The notes beneath the pieces were generated by a model. That model was not told the origin of the DNA and made no database searches. It saw only the letters and a program-made list of their open reading frames with translations. Shown here piece by piece: positions 1-9,112 of a stretch of 64,000 bases of DNA. Source of the DNA: Zeimonas sp050187175. GTDB lineage: Bacteria > Pseudomonadota > Gammaproteobacteria > Burkholderiales > Burkholderiaceae_E. Position 1 is the stretch's first letter. Every line of letters begins with the position of its first letter. The translations under genes and the position numbers were made by a program. The DNA lies in NCBI GenBank assembly GCA_050187175.1, contig JBFWXS010000003.1, positions 62,001 through 126,000 on the forward strand, given 5' to 3'.

Positions 1-214
1 GCTGCGTCGCGTATGGGAAGCTGCCGACCTGCGGGGCGTCGATCGCACGGCCGGTGCCGGGCGCGCACAGCAGCGCTGCCAGCGTCAGCAGGCGCAGTGC
101 GGCGGGAAGGAAGGCCCACCGCGCGGCAGTACGGGAGATCCACCGCGCGACGGCGCGGGAGGTCCACGGCGCGGTGGCGCGGCGAACGGCGCTGGATTCG
201 GGACGGGCGTTCAA
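1..214 (-). CDS. Partial gene, probable exported protein (N-terminus only)
   Basis: A minus-strand frame runs off the left edge. Read from a TTG at 214 it gives an Arg/Ala-rich leader and then a hydrophobic stretch (LRLLTLAALLCAPGTGRA), which looks like a signal peptide. The mature part would begin about IDAPQVGSFPYATQ. Third codon positions are mostly G or C, as in the neighbouring real genes. No ATG and no good ribosome binding site is visible, so the start is uncertain and could lie further inside. The family cannot be named from this fragment. The gene is divergent from the dioxygenase-like gene at 384. Confidence 0.35.
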   Translation of the reverse strand, partial: MNARPESSAVRRATAPWTSRAVARWISRTAARWAFLPAALRLLTLAALLCAPGTGRAIDAPQVGSFPYATQ

Positions 215-383
215 GGCAGTGACGCAGCCGGCAGCGGCCGCTCGATGCGGTTTTCGATGGCTGACATTACGGTCGCGGCCGCGCCCCGCAAAGCGGCTGC
301 CGCGCGGATGGTCGACGCGGCCGGAGGGATGGTCGGGCATGACGCGCTATGCTGGGCGGCACATCCGAACGGAGGACTCCGCC

Positions 384-1064
384 ATGATCCGCTTCTCGCG
401 TCGCCGCCTCCTTGCCGCCGCCGCTGCCGTCGGCGCCCTGCTGCCGCGCCTGCACGCACGTGCTGCGGGCGCGGCGCTGGATCCCACACCGGCCATGACC
501 GAAGGGCCGTTCTATCCCGAACAATGGCCGGCGACGCCGCGCGCTTCGCTGATCGTCGGGCCGCTGCGCGCGGGCGTGCCGCTGGCGCTGTCCGGTTCGG
601 TGCGAGATGCGCGCGGCGCGCCGCTGGCGGGCGTGCGCGTCGAGATCTGGCAGTGCGACGGACTGGGCCGCTACCGGCACTCGCGCGACCGCGGCGGCGA
701 GGGCGTCGATCCGGCCTTCCTCGGCTTCGGCTGGGGCCTGAGCGACGCGAGCGGACAGTGGGCGTTCGAGACCATCCGGCCGGTGCCGTATCCGGGAAGG
801 ACTCCGCACATCCATCTGTCCGCGATCGCGCCGCAGGGCCGGCGCCTGATCACGCAGATCTTCATCGACGGCGAGCCCGGCAACGCGAACGACGGCCTGT
901 GGCGCTGGCTTCCCGAAGCTGCTCGCCGGCGTGTCACGATTCCGCTGCGCGCGGCGTCCGCTGCTGCGAGCGCCGCGCCCGCGCCTGAGCCCGCAGCAGC
1001 GGCAGCGGACGTCGCTCGCGCGACGCGGCTGGAGGGGCGGTTCGACGTCGTTCTACGTGCGTGA
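384..1064 (+). CDS. Tat-exported intradiol ring-cleavage dioxygenase-like protein
   Basis: The 226-residue product belongs to the intradiol (catechol/protocatechuate 3,4-) dioxygenase fold, whose members open catechol rings using Fe(III). The four expected iron ligands are visible: Tyr97, Tyr136, His142 and His144 (PHIH). The family motif TEGPFYP is at residues 39-45. The N-terminus SRRRLLAAAAAVGALL resembles a twin-arginine signal peptide, so export folded to the periplasm is likely. Export is typical of the stand-alone 'dioxygenase' branch and not of cytoplasmic PcaGH or CatA. The ATG at 384 follows GGAGGA at 371. The C-terminal 40 residues hold an Ala/Pro-rich insert. The substrate is unknown. 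Confidence 0.85.
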   Translation: MIRFSRRRLLAAAAAVGALLPRLHARAAGAALDPTPAMTEGPFYPEQWPATPRASLIVGPLRAGVPLALSGSVRDARGAPLAGVRVEIWQCDGLGRYRHSRDRGGEGVDPAFLGFGWGLSDASGQWAFETIRPVPYPGRTPHIHLSAIAPQGRRLITQIFIDGEPGNANDGLWRWLPEAARRRVTIPLRAASAAASAAPAPEPAAAAADVARATRLEGRFDVVLRA

Positions 1065-1095
1065 CGCGGCGCGGAAATCACTCAGGAGATGATGC

Positions 1096-2637
1096 ATGAC
1101 GAATGCAGGCAGTGAACGATCAGGCATGACGCTGCGCCGGCAGGCGGCGGCGCTGCTAGAACGCATCGGCGTCGACGCGGCGCTCACATCGGGCGGTACG
1201 CTTGACGTCGCTTCCCCCATCGACGGCGAGACGATCGCCAGTGTCGTCGAGTGCACGGCCGATGAAGCCAGGGCACGAATCGAGCAGGCCCATCGCGCGT
1301 TCCTGCAGTGGCGGTCGGTGCCGGCGCCGCGGCGCGGCGAGCTGGTCCGCCTGTTCGGCGAGGAGCTGCGCGCCGCGAAGGCCGACCTGGGCATGCTGGT
1401 CAGCATGGAGGCGGGCAAGATCGTGTCCGAGGGCCTGGGCGAAGTCCAGGAGATGATAGACATCTGCGACTACGCGGTCGGCCTGTCGCGCCAGCTCCAT
1501 GGCTTGACGATCGCCACCGAGCGGCCGGATCACCGGATGCTCGAAACCTGGCATCCGGCCGGCGTCGTCGGGGTGATTTCGGCCTTCAACTTCCCCGCGG
1601 CCGTCTGGTCGTGGAATGCCGCGCTGGCGATCGCCTGCGGCGATGCGGTCGTCTGGAAGCCGTCGGAGAAGTCGCCGCTGACGGCGCTGGCCGCGCAGCG
1701 GATCTTCGAGCGGGCGCTTGCCCGGTTCGGCAGCGCGCCCGACGGTCTGTCGACGCTGCTGATCGGCGGCAAGGACATCGGCGAGCTGCTCGTCGACAGC
1801 CGGCAGGTGCCCATCGTGTCGGCGACCGGTTCGACCGCGATGGGGCGCCTCGTGGGGCCGCGTGTCGCGCAGCGTTTCGGCAAGGCCATTCTGGAGCTGG
1901 GCGGCAACAATGCTGCCATCATCTGCCCGTCCGCCGATATGGAGCTCACGCTGCGCGCGGTCGCGTTCTCGGCGATGGGGACGGCTGGTCAGCGTTGCAC
2001 CTCGCTGCGCCGGCTGTTCGTGCACGAGGATGTGATGGGCAAGCTGATGCCCAGGCTCAAGCAGGTCTACCGGTCAGTGAAGGTCGGCGATCCTCGCGAT
2101 GCCGGGACGCTGATCGGACCGCTGCGCGACCGGCACGCCTTCGACGCGATGCAGAAGGCCTTGGCCTCCGCCGTGGCGCAGGGCGGCCGCGTGACCGGCG
2201 GCGAAAGAATCGAGTCGGGCGGCCCGGCCGCCTGGTACGTGCGGCCGGCGCTGGTCGAGATCGCGGAACAGACGGCGGTCGTGCGCGACGAGACCTTCGC
2301 GCCGATTCTGTACGTGATGCCGTTCCGCGATCTGGCGGCTGCCATTGCGATGAACAATGACGTGCCGCAGGGCCTGTCCTCGTCCATCTTCACGACCGAT
2401 CTTCGCGAAGCCGAGCTGTTCATGTCCGCGGCCGGATCGGACTGCGGGATTGCCAACGTCAATATCGGCCCGTCCGGCGCCGAGATCGGCGGCGCGTTCG
2501 GCGGCGAGAAGGAGACGGGCGGCGGACGCGAGGCCGGCTCCGATAGCTGGAAGGCCTACATGCGCCGCGCAACCAATACGATCAACTACGGCCGTGATCT
2601 GCCGCTGGCCCAGGGCGTCCGCTTCGACGTGGCGTGA
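1096..2637 (+). CDS. ALDH7-family aldehyde dehydrogenase (aminoadipate-semialdehyde/piperideine-6-carboxylate dehydrogenase-like)
   Basis: This 513-residue NAD(P)-dependent aldehyde dehydrogenase oxidises an aldehyde to its acid. Glu267 (ELGGNN) and nucleophile Cys301 (GQRCTSLRR) are in place. The sequence around the Cys and the C-terminal GGEKETGGGREAGSDSWK match the antiquitin/ALDH7 branch, whose bacterial members usually act on 2-aminoadipate semialdehyde in lysine breakdown. The ATG at 1096 has CAGGAG 8 bases upstream; two other ATGs lie at 1089 and 1092. It sits 31 bases after the dioxygenase-like gene, so the two are probably co-transcribed. There is no lysine-pathway neighbour, so the true substrate may differ. 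Confidence 0.85.
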   Translation: MTNAGSERSGMTLRRQAAALLERIGVDAALTSGGTLDVASPIDGETIASVVECTADEARARIEQAHRAFLQWRSVPAPRRGELVRLFGEELRAAKADLGMLVSMEAGKIVSEGLGEVQEMIDICDYAVGLSRQLHGLTIATERPDHRMLETWHPAGVVGVISAFNFPAAVWSWNAALAIACGDAVVWKPSEKSPLTALAAQRIFERALARFGSAPDGLSTLLIGGKDIGELLVDSRQVPIVSATGSTAMGRLVGPRVAQRFGKAILELGGNNAAIICPSADMELTLRAVAFSAMGTAGQRCTSLRRLFVHEDVMGKLMPRLKQVYRSVKVGDPRDAGTLIGPLRDRHAFDAMQKALASAVAQGGRVTGGERIESGGPAAWYVRPALVEIAEQTAVVRDETFAPILYVMPFRDLAAAIAMNNDVPQGLSSSIFTTDLREAELFMSAAGSDCGIANVNIGPSGAEIGGAFGGEKETGGGREAGSDSWKAYMRRATNTINYGRDLPLAQGVRFDVA

Positions 2638-2715
2638 CGCGGGGGGCGGTGAAGAGTCCTCTTGGCGAGGCGAGCGCCTCTCGTCGGAGCGGGCCCGCGT
2701 CGACGCCGTACCGCG

Positions 2716-4335
2716 TCAGCGCCATATCCCATCCACGCGATCCCAGCTGCCGCTGCGCAGATCGGCCTTCGCCGCGATCATCTCCTGCTTGCGCACTTTG
2801 CCGGACGGCGTGCGCGGGAATTCGTCGCAGTACTCGACATAGCGCGGCACCTTGAACTGCGCCAGGTGCAGGCGCGCATGCGCGATGATCCGTTCCGGCG
2901 GCACATCGCTCGCGCTGAGCCCCGGTTCCAGGATGACGTAGACCTTGACTTCCTCCTTGCGCATCTCGTCGGGCACCGGCACGACAGCCACGTCGGCGAT
3001 CTCGGGCATCGCGCGCAGCACGGATTCCACTTCGCGCGCGGGAATGTTCTCCGAGGCGCGGCGGACCATGTCCTTGAGCCGGCCGACGATGTAGTACCAG
3101 CCGTTCTCGTCCTGGTGGAACAGGTCGCCGGTGCGGAACCAGCCGTCGTCGAAGGCCTCGCGCGTCGCGTCGGGGCGGTTGTAGTAGCCCAGCAGGATGC
3201 CGGGGCCGCGCACCTGCAGTTCGCCGTTGACGATGCGCACTTCGCGGAACGGCCCCGGAATGCCGCAAGAGCCGCTGCCTATCATGTGCTCGGCCTCGAG
3301 CGGTACGAACAGCGTGGAGCCGATCTCGGTCATGCCGAAAGCTTCGCGCGCGTTCAGATTGAAGCGTTGCTCGACTTCTGCATGGATCTGTCCGCGCATG
3401 CCGTAGACGTTCGCGCGGCGCACTTCATTGTCGGCGTCGAACGGGGTCGGCGGCTGCTTGAACGCCGCCTCGGCCGGCAGCTGGCAGAAGTGGATGCGGT
3501 AGCGGCTCAGCCAGGTGGAGAAGCGGCTGGCGCTCTGCCGCGCGGCCATGAACAGCGTGGCGCGCTGGTAGAAGGTCATCAGCAGCAGCCACTGCGGGTC
3601 CATGTAGTAGAACGGCGTCGCGGTCAGGATGCGCTCGTAGCGCAGGCCGTCGCGTGCCGAGTTGACCTTGCCGATCGAGGTCCAGTAGCGGTGCGTGAGC
3701 AGGCAACCCTTCGGAAAGCCGGTGGTGCCCGACGTGTACTGGATGTTGCACAGATCGTCGAGGCCGACCGGCTCCGGCGCCTGGAACGCCGGATCGCCTG
3801 CATCGTGCAGCGTCTGCCAGCTCAGCTGGCCGGCCGCCGGCTCGCCGAGCACGATGACGCGGTCCTGGCTGAGCTGGGCCGGCCGATCATTCATAGAGTC
3901 GAGCACGTCGCGATAGGCGTCGGCGATGATCAGGTAGTGGACCTGCGCATCGTTGACCAGGTAGCCCAGCTCGCGGCCTGTATAGCCGGTATTGGCAGGC
4001 ACCATTACCGCGCCCAGCCGGCCGAGCGCCAGCCAGCTGATCGGGAATTGCGGGACGTTGGGCAGCATCACTGCTACGCGCGTGCCCTTGCGAACGCCGG
4101 CAGCGAACAGTCCCGCTGCGAAGCGGTTCACGCACTGGCGCAGCTCGGCGTAGTCGAGCTGCTCGCCGCTGTCGATGAACTGAAGCGCCAGCTGCCGCGG
4201 CACTTCGTCGGCCGCTTCGTCGAGCAGGGCCGCGGTCGACGGCGGCAGCGGCTCGGCTTCGATCTGGCGGCAGCGTTCAGCGATGTCGCGCGGGTAGCGC
4301 GGGTCCAGCCAGTGCGCTTCGATGGGTTTCTGCAT
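2716..4335 (-). CDS. Acyl-CoA ligase (AMP-forming)
   Basis: This 539-residue adenylate-forming enzyme would activate a carboxylic acid to its CoA thioester through an acyl-adenylate. The ATP-binding loop YTSGTTGFPKG is at about residues 200-210. The A5 motif FGMTE, the hinge GWFRTGDLF...GRLKDMVRRASENIPAREVE and the C-terminal PSGKVRK with the catalytic Lys follow in order. The overall pattern is closest to CaiC/crotonobetaine-CoA-ligase-like enzymes. It is the last gene of the minus-strand set 9951-2716 and starts 9 bases after the Bug receptor stop. It probably activates the product made by the HyuAB or amidohydrolase-like proteins; that is inference. Confidence 0.88.
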   Translation of the reverse strand: MQKPIEAHWLDPRYPRDIAERCRQIEAEPLPPSTAALLDEAADEVPRQLALQFIDSGEQLDYAELRQCVNRFAAGLFAAGVRKGTRVAVMLPNVPQFPISWLALGRLGAVMVPANTGYTGRELGYLVNDAQVHYLIIADAYRDVLDSMNDRPAQLSQDRVIVLGEPAAGQLSWQTLHDAGDPAFQAPEPVGLDDLCNIQYTSGTTGFPKGCLLTHRYWTSIGKVNSARDGLRYERILTATPFYYMDPQWLLLMTFYQRATLFMAARQSASRFSTWLSRYRIHFCQLPAEAAFKQPPTPFDADNEVRRANVYGMRGQIHAEVEQRFNLNAREAFGMTEIGSTLFVPLEAEHMIGSGSCGIPGPFREVRIVNGELQVRGPGILLGYYNRPDATREAFDDGWFRTGDLFHQDENGWYYIVGRLKDMVRRASENIPAREVESVLRAMPEIADVAVVPVPDEMRKEEVKVYVILEPGLSASDVPPERIIAHARLHLAQFKVPRYVEYCDEFPRTPSGKVRKQEMIAAKADLRSGSWDRVDGIWR

Positions 4336-4344
4336 CGTCGTCGG

Positions 4345-5298
4345 TTACTGCTGCGGCACACCCGAGGCGCGCAGCAGCATGGCGTAGGAATCCACCTGCT
4401 CCTTGATGAAGTCGGCGAACTGCTGCGGCGTGGACGGATTCGGGATGAAGGCCTGCTTGTCGAGCGCTGCCAGCACCTCCGGGCGCTTCAGGGCTGCGGC
4501 GAATTCGCGGTTCAGCCGGTCGACGATTGCCGGCGGCATGCCTGCCGGCCCGACCAGGCCCATCCAGTTCGAGATCGTGAATTGCGGAATGCCGGCCTCA
4601 TGGATGGTCGGCACGTCGGGCAGCAGCGGCGAGCGCGTGTTCAGCGTCGTGACCAGCGCGCGCAGCTTGCCGTCGCGCACGTAGGGCAGGCCCGTCGTGG
4701 GCGGGTCCATCATGGCGTCGACGCGGCCCGCGACCAGATCGAGCATGGCCGGCGGCGCGCTCTTGTACGGCACGTGCAGCAGCTCGATGCCGGCCAGCGT
4801 GTTCATCTGCGCGAACGCGACGATGCCGCTGGCGTTGCCGGTCGCATACGACATCTTGCCGGGATTGGCCTTGGCGTAGGCGATGAACTCCTGCAGCGAC
4901 TTCACCGGCAGCGCGGCATTGGTGAACAGGAACACCGTATAGCGGCCGATGTCGGTGATCGGCGTGAAGTCCTTCAGCGGGTTGTACGGCGGTGACTTGC
5001 GCAGATACGGCACTGCTGCCATCGGACTGCCGCTGCCGATCAGCAGCGTGTAGCCGTCGGGCGCTGCCTTGGCGACCTCGATCGCGGCGATCGCACCGTC
5101 GCCGCCGGGTTTCGGATCGACGACCACCGGCTGGCCCAGGGCGGCCGCCACGGGTTCGGCGACGATGCGCGTGATCACGTCGGTGGACGAGCCGGGCCCG
5201 AACGGAATCACGATGCGGACCGGCTTGACCGGATACTGCTGCGCGAGCGCCTGAGTGGCGGCCAGCAGCAGGGCGATGCCGAACGCGAAACGTTTCAT
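4345..5298 (-). CDS. Bug/TctC-family periplasmic solute receptor
   Basis: The 317-residue product has a Sec signal peptide (MKRFAFGIALLLAATQALAQ) and then YPVKPVRIVIPFGPGSSTD, the standard opening of Bug receptors that bind carboxylates for tripartite tricarboxylate transporters. The motif LHVPYKSAPPAMLDLVAGRVDAM is also typical. No TctA or TctB membrane genes are nearby, as is usual for orphan Bug genes in Burkholderiales. The start has a strong AGGAGG and overlaps the HyuB stop by 4 bases (ATGA), so translation is coupled. The ligand is presumably the substrate of the enzymes encoded around it. Confidence 0.92.
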   Translation of the reverse strand: MKRFAFGIALLLAATQALAQQYPVKPVRIVIPFGPGSSTDVITRIVAEPVAAALGQPVVVDPKPGGDGAIAAIEVAKAAPDGYTLLIGSGSPMAAVPYLRKSPPYNPLKDFTPITDIGRYTVFLFTNAALPVKSLQEFIAYAKANPGKMSYATGNASGIVAFAQMNTLAGIELLHVPYKSAPPAMLDLVAGRVDAMMDPPTTGLPYVRDGKLRALVTTLNTRSPLLPDVPTIHEAGIPQFTISNWMGLVGPAGMPPAIVDRLNREFAAALKRPEVLAALDKQAFIPNPSTPQQFADFIKEQVDSYAMLLRASGVPQQ

Positions 5299-6980
5299 GA
5301 TCGACCTCCTGAGTAAGTTTGACGAGCGGCCTGTTCGCTGACTTTCCGGTTGACGACGTCGGCAGCCAGTGCGGCCGGTGCGCGTTCGCCGGGTGCGCCG
5401 AAGCCGCCGCCGCCGGCGGTCTCGACGATCAGGCGGTCGCCGCGCGAGACGGTGGTCACCGTCTTCGAGGCGATCGTTTCGACGCGCCCGTCGGCGCGGT
5501 GCAGGGTGGCGCGCGACATGGCGCCGGCGCCGCCGCCGAGCGAGCCGCGCGCGCTGGTGAAATGGCGTTCGCCGCGATACGTGAGCCGGATGTCGTCGGC
5601 CAGGAACTCGTATTCCTTGGTCACGCCCAGCCCGCCGCGGTGCTGGCCGGCGCCGCCCGAGTCGCAGCGCAGCTCGAGCCGGTGCACGCGGATGGGCGCT
5701 TCCATCGACAGCGCCTCGATCGGCTGGTTCATGCTGTTCGAGCCGTCGGTCTGCAGGCAGTCGACGCCGTCACCGTAGCGGCTGGCGCCGGTGCCGGCGG
5801 CGATCAGCTCGCTGACGATGAACGAGCTGCCGTCCGCGCGGCGTCCGCCGAAGGCGAGCATCACCGACAGCCCCGCCGAGGCCGCCGGAACGCGCTCCGG
5901 CATGGCGTCGGCCAGTGCGCCGACGATCATGCCGCAGATGCGCTTGATGGTCGCCGTCCGCGCGTTGACCGGCGCCGGCGGCTTGGGATTGACCAGCGAA
6001 CCTCCCGGCAGATGCAGCGTGACCGGCCGGAAGCAGCCGCCGTTGGTCGGGATCTGCGGATCGGTCAGCGCGCGTACCGCGTAGTACGCTGCCGCCTGCG
6101 TGCTGGAGGGCACGCAGTTCAGCGGACCGCGCAGCTGGCCGTCGGTGCCGGTGAAGTCGCAGTGCATCGTGCCGTCGGCCAGTGTCACTGCTACTTCTAT
6201 GCGCACGCGTCGATCGAGGTCGACGCCGTCATTGTCCAGATAGTCGACGTAGCGGTACGTGCCTTCGGGCAGCGTGCGCAGCGCCGCGCGCGTCATCGCC
6301 TCGGAGCGGTCGAGCAGCGCGCCGAACAGCCGCTGCACGGTCTCGGCGCCGTACTTGTCACTGAGCTGGGCCAGCCTTCGCGCGCCCACCTTGCAGGCGG
6401 CCAGCTGCGCATTCAGGTCGCCCATGAAGGTGTCCGACAGGCGGATGTTGAAACGAAGCATCTGATCGAGCGTCTCGTTCGGCTTGCCCGCTTCGAGATA
6501 CTTCAGCGGCGGAATGCGCAGACCTTCCTGGTAGATCTCGGTCGCATTGGTCGGGATCGATCCCGGCACCATGCCGCCGACGTCCTGGTGGTGCACGGTG
6601 GCGACGCTGAACGCGAGCACCTTGCCGTCTGCGAACACCGGCACGAACAGCGTGATGTCGGGCAGATGCGTGCCGCCGCAGTACGGGTCGTTCAGGATGT
6701 AGACGTCGCCGGCCGCCATCGTGCTCGCCGGGTAGCGCGCCAGCACCGCCTGCAGCGCCGGAATCATGGTGGCCAGATGGATAGGGATCGCCGTCGCCTG
6801 TGCGATCGTCTGTCCGTCGGCCGTGAACAGCGCCGCCGAGCAGTCCATGCCTTCCTTGACGATGGGCGAGAAGGCGCTGTGCAGCAGCGTGGTCTGCATC
6901 TCGTTGGCGATGCCCTCGAGCTTGTTGCGGACCACCTCGAGCGTGATCGGATCGATGGCAGAGTCGTTGCGCACGTTCAT
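5295..6980 (-). CDS. hyuB: Hydantoinase B / oxoprolinase subunit B (HyuB)
   Basis: The 561-residue protein is the HyuB half of the hydantoinase/oxoprolinase family, which uses ATP with HyuA to open or carboxylate small substrates such as N-methylhydantoin, 5-oxoproline or ketones. The N-terminal DPITLEVVRNKLEGIANEM and the central NDPYCGGTHLPDI and HHQDVGG motifs are diagnostic, and the C-terminus has the family's Gly-rich end (GGGGFG). It overlaps hyuA upstream and the Bug gene downstream by 4 bases each, so the three are translated as a coupled unit. The exact substrate cannot be read from the sequence. Confidence 0.92.
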   Translation of the reverse strand: MNVRNDSAIDPITLEVVRNKLEGIANEMQTTLLHSAFSPIVKEGMDCSAALFTADGQTIAQATAIPIHLATMIPALQAVLARYPASTMAAGDVYILNDPYCGGTHLPDITLFVPVFADGKVLAFSVATVHHQDVGGMVPGSIPTNATEIYQEGLRIPPLKYLEAGKPNETLDQMLRFNIRLSDTFMGDLNAQLAACKVGARRLAQLSDKYGAETVQRLFGALLDRSEAMTRAALRTLPEGTYRYVDYLDNDGVDLDRRVRIEVAVTLADGTMHCDFTGTDGQLRGPLNCVPSSTQAAAYYAVRALTDPQIPTNGGCFRPVTLHLPGGSLVNPKPPAPVNARTATIKRICGMIVGALADAMPERVPAASAGLSVMLAFGGRRADGSSFIVSELIAAGTGASRYGDGVDCLQTDGSNSMNQPIEALSMEAPIRVHRLELRCDSGGAGQHRGGLGVTKEYEFLADDIRLTYRGERHFTSARGSLGGGAGAMSRATLHRADGRVETIASKTVTTVSRGDRLIVETAGGGGFGAPGERAPAALAADVVNRKVSEQAARQTYSGGRS

Positions 6981-9112
6981 GGCAGCTTCCTCATGATCAG
7001 CACCTCGTTGTCCGCCACCTGCGCGCGCCAGCTCGGCTCGATCAGCGTCGTGGTATCGGACTGCTCGACGATCGCCGGCCCGTCAATGCTCTGGCCCGGC
7101 GTCAGCCGGTCGCGGTCGTAGATCTGCGCCGCGACGAAGTCGGCCGAACCCTCGAACAAGACCGGCCGACTGCCCTTCGGCGTCGGTGCGTCGGGGCGGG
7201 CGGCGCGAGGGTGGTTGCCGGCGCGGCCGGCCGCGGGCGACGCTGATGATGCCGATGCCGATGCCGATGCCGATGCCGATGCCGATGCCGATGCCGATGC
7301 CGGCGTCGGCGTTGCTGCATTGGCCGCGCGCTGCACGACGCGAAGGTTGACGAAGCGGGCCGCCGAGCGTGTGCTGTGGCCGTAGATCTGGTCGTGCAGC
7401 TCGCAGAATGCTTCGTAGGCGCTGGTGATCAGCGTGGCGGGCGCCTGTGTCAGCAGCGGCACTTCCATGTAGTGCGCCTGGCCGACGTAGCAGACGTCGG
7501 CGTAGCACAGCGTCTCGACCCGTTCGGGCGCCACGCCTTCGCTGCGCATCAGCGCCGCGCAGTCGCCGGCGAGGCGCTCGCACAGGCCGATGATCTCGTC
7601 GGCCGATGCGTCGGCGAACGGCTTCAGATAGGCGGTCGACGCCTCGTGCTCCGTCATCGCCGACAGCAGGCCGGACGCGCACAGCACGCCCGGATAGCGG
7701 GGCACGACGATGGTGTCGATTGCCAGCTCGCGCGCCAGCGCCGTCGCGTGCAGGCCGCCGGCGCCGCCGAACGGCATCAGCACGAACTCGCGCGGATCGA
7801 CGCCGCGGCTGATAGAGACGAGGCGGATGCCTTCGGCCATCTGTACGTTGACGACGCGATGGATGCCGAGCGCCGCTTCGCGGACTGTCAGCCCGAGCGG
7901 TCCGGCGATGTGCTCCTGCACGGCCTGATGAGCGAGCTCAGGGTTCAGGCGCAGGCTGCCGCCCGCGAAGTACTTGGGATCGAGCAGGCCCAGCACGATG
8001 GATGCGTCGGTGACCGTGGCCAAGCGGCCGCCCCGCCCATAGCAGGCCGGTCCCGGTTCGGCGCCGGCCGACTGCGGGCCGACGCGCAGCCCGCCCCCGG
8101 CGTCGATCCACGCAATGCTGCCGCCGCCGGCACCGATCGAGTTCACGTCCACCATGGGCACGCGGATGCTGTAGCCGTCCAGCTGTCCTTCGGGCCGTAT
8201 CATCGGGCGGCCCCTGGCGATCAGCGCGATGTCCGAGCTGGTGCCGCCTATGTCGACGGTGATCAGGTTGTCCAGCGCGACGCTGGCGCCCGCCTCGCAG
8301 GCGCCGACCACGCCGGCTGCCGGACCCGACAGGAACAGCCGGATCGGACGCTGCCGCGCGACGGCCGCTGAACAGACGCCGCCGCGCGACTGCATGATCT
8401 GCAGCGTCGCCGGCACGCCGGCGGTGCGCAGGTCGGCTTCCATGTCGACCAGGTACTTCTCCAGCCCCCGCTTGACGTAGGCATCGAAGGCAGTGACGAC
8501 GCTGCGCTCGTATTCGCGGAAGGCCGGGTCGACTTCCGACGACAGCGACACCATGAGCTGCGGATGGCGGCTGCGGATGAAGGCCGCCGCTTCGCGCTCG
8601 TGCACGGGATTCACGAACGAGAACATGAAGCAGACGGCGATCGCCTCGACACCGTCGGCCACCAGCGCGGCCACGGCCTGTTCCAGCGAGTGCAGATCGA
8701 GCGGCGTCAGCACCTCGCCGGTCGGCGCTACCGCCTCGACCACGCCGCGCCGCCGTGCGCCGGGCGCGAGGAATACGGGGGTCTCGGGCTTGAGGATCAG
8801 CTCGTAGATCTGATGCCGGTTCTGCCGGCCGATCTCGAGCACGTCGGTGAAGCCTTCGGTGGTGAGCAGCCCGAGCGCCGCCCCTTTGCGTTCGAGCACC
8901 GCATTGGTGGCCACCGTGGTCCCGTGCACGAAGCGCTCGACCTCGCCGGGCGCGATGTTCCAGCGCGGCAGCAGCTCGGTCAGCACGGTGTGGACGGCGC
9001 GGCTCGGGTCCGAGCGGGTCGACGGCACCTTGGCGATGTGCAGTCGTCCGTCGTCGGCCTGCGCCACGACGTCGGTGAAAGTGCCGCCGATGTCCACGCC
9101 TATGCGCATCAT
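6977..9112 (-). CDS. hyuA: Hydantoinase A / oxoprolinase subunit A (HyuA), with an Ala-Ser repeat
   Basis: This roughly 711-residue ATPase subunit opens with MMRIGVDIGGTFTDVV, the phosphate-binding motif of the family, and carries the later NSIGAGGGSIAWID and FGGAGG motifs. The start at 9112 forms ATGA with the stop of the preceding gene; an upstream extension to 9151 is less likely. Close to the C-terminus, about residues 604-622, is an alternating Ala-Ser run encoded by nine exact copies of a 6-base unit. It lies between the family core and the final domain and is not a family feature. The protein acts with the HyuB encoded next to it. Confidence 0.92.
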   Translation of the reverse strand: MMRIGVDIGGTFTDVVAQADDGRLHIAKVPSTRSDPSRAVHTVLTELLPRWNIAPGEVERFVHGTTVATNAVLERKGAALGLLTTEGFTDVLEIGRQNRHQIYELILKPETPVFLAPGARRRGVVEAVAPTGEVLTPLDLHSLEQAVAALVADGVEAIAVCFMFSFVNPVHEREAAAFIRSRHPQLMVSLSSEVDPAFREYERSVVTAFDAYVKRGLEKYLVDMEADLRTAGVPATLQIMQSRGGVCSAAVARQRPIRLFLSGPAAGVVGACEAGASVALDNLITVDIGGTSSDIALIARGRPMIRPEGQLDGYSIRVPMVDVNSIGAGGGSIAWIDAGGGLRVGPQSAGAEPGPACYGRGGRLATVTDASIVLGLLDPKYFAGGSLRLNPELAHQAVQEHIAGPLGLTVREAALGIHRVVNVQMAEGIRLVSISRGVDPREFVLMPFGGAGGLHATALARELAIDTIVVPRYPGVLCASGLLSAMTEHEASTAYLKPFADASADEIIGLCERLAGDCAALMRSEGVAPERVETLCYADVCYVGQAHYMEVPLLTQAPATLITSAYEAFCELHDQIYGHSTRSAARFVNLRVVQRAANAATPTPASASASASASASASASASSASPAAGRAGNHPRAARPDAPTPKGSRPVLFEGSADFVAAQIYDRDRLTPGQSIDGPAIVEQSDTTTLIEPSWRAQVADNEVLIMRKLP
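7248..7301. repeat. Hexanucleotide tandem repeat (GATGCC)x9 inside hyuA
   Basis: There are nine uninterrupted copies of GATGCC (GGCATC on the coding strand), 54 bases in all. In the hyuA frame they encode alternating Ala and Ser. Gain or loss of a unit would keep the frame, so length variation without a knock-out is expected. Confidence 0.95.

Noticed and set aside
2667..2680. GAGGCG-AG-CGCCTC hairpin between convergent genes as terminator
   Set aside because: The loop would be only 2 bases at full pairing and no T tract follows.
2662..4995. Long plus-strand open frame (777 codons)
   Set aside because: It lies opposite the acyl-CoA ligase and Bug genes, which have clear motifs. High GC content makes antisense frames long; its composition is Arg/Ala/His-rich with no known domain.
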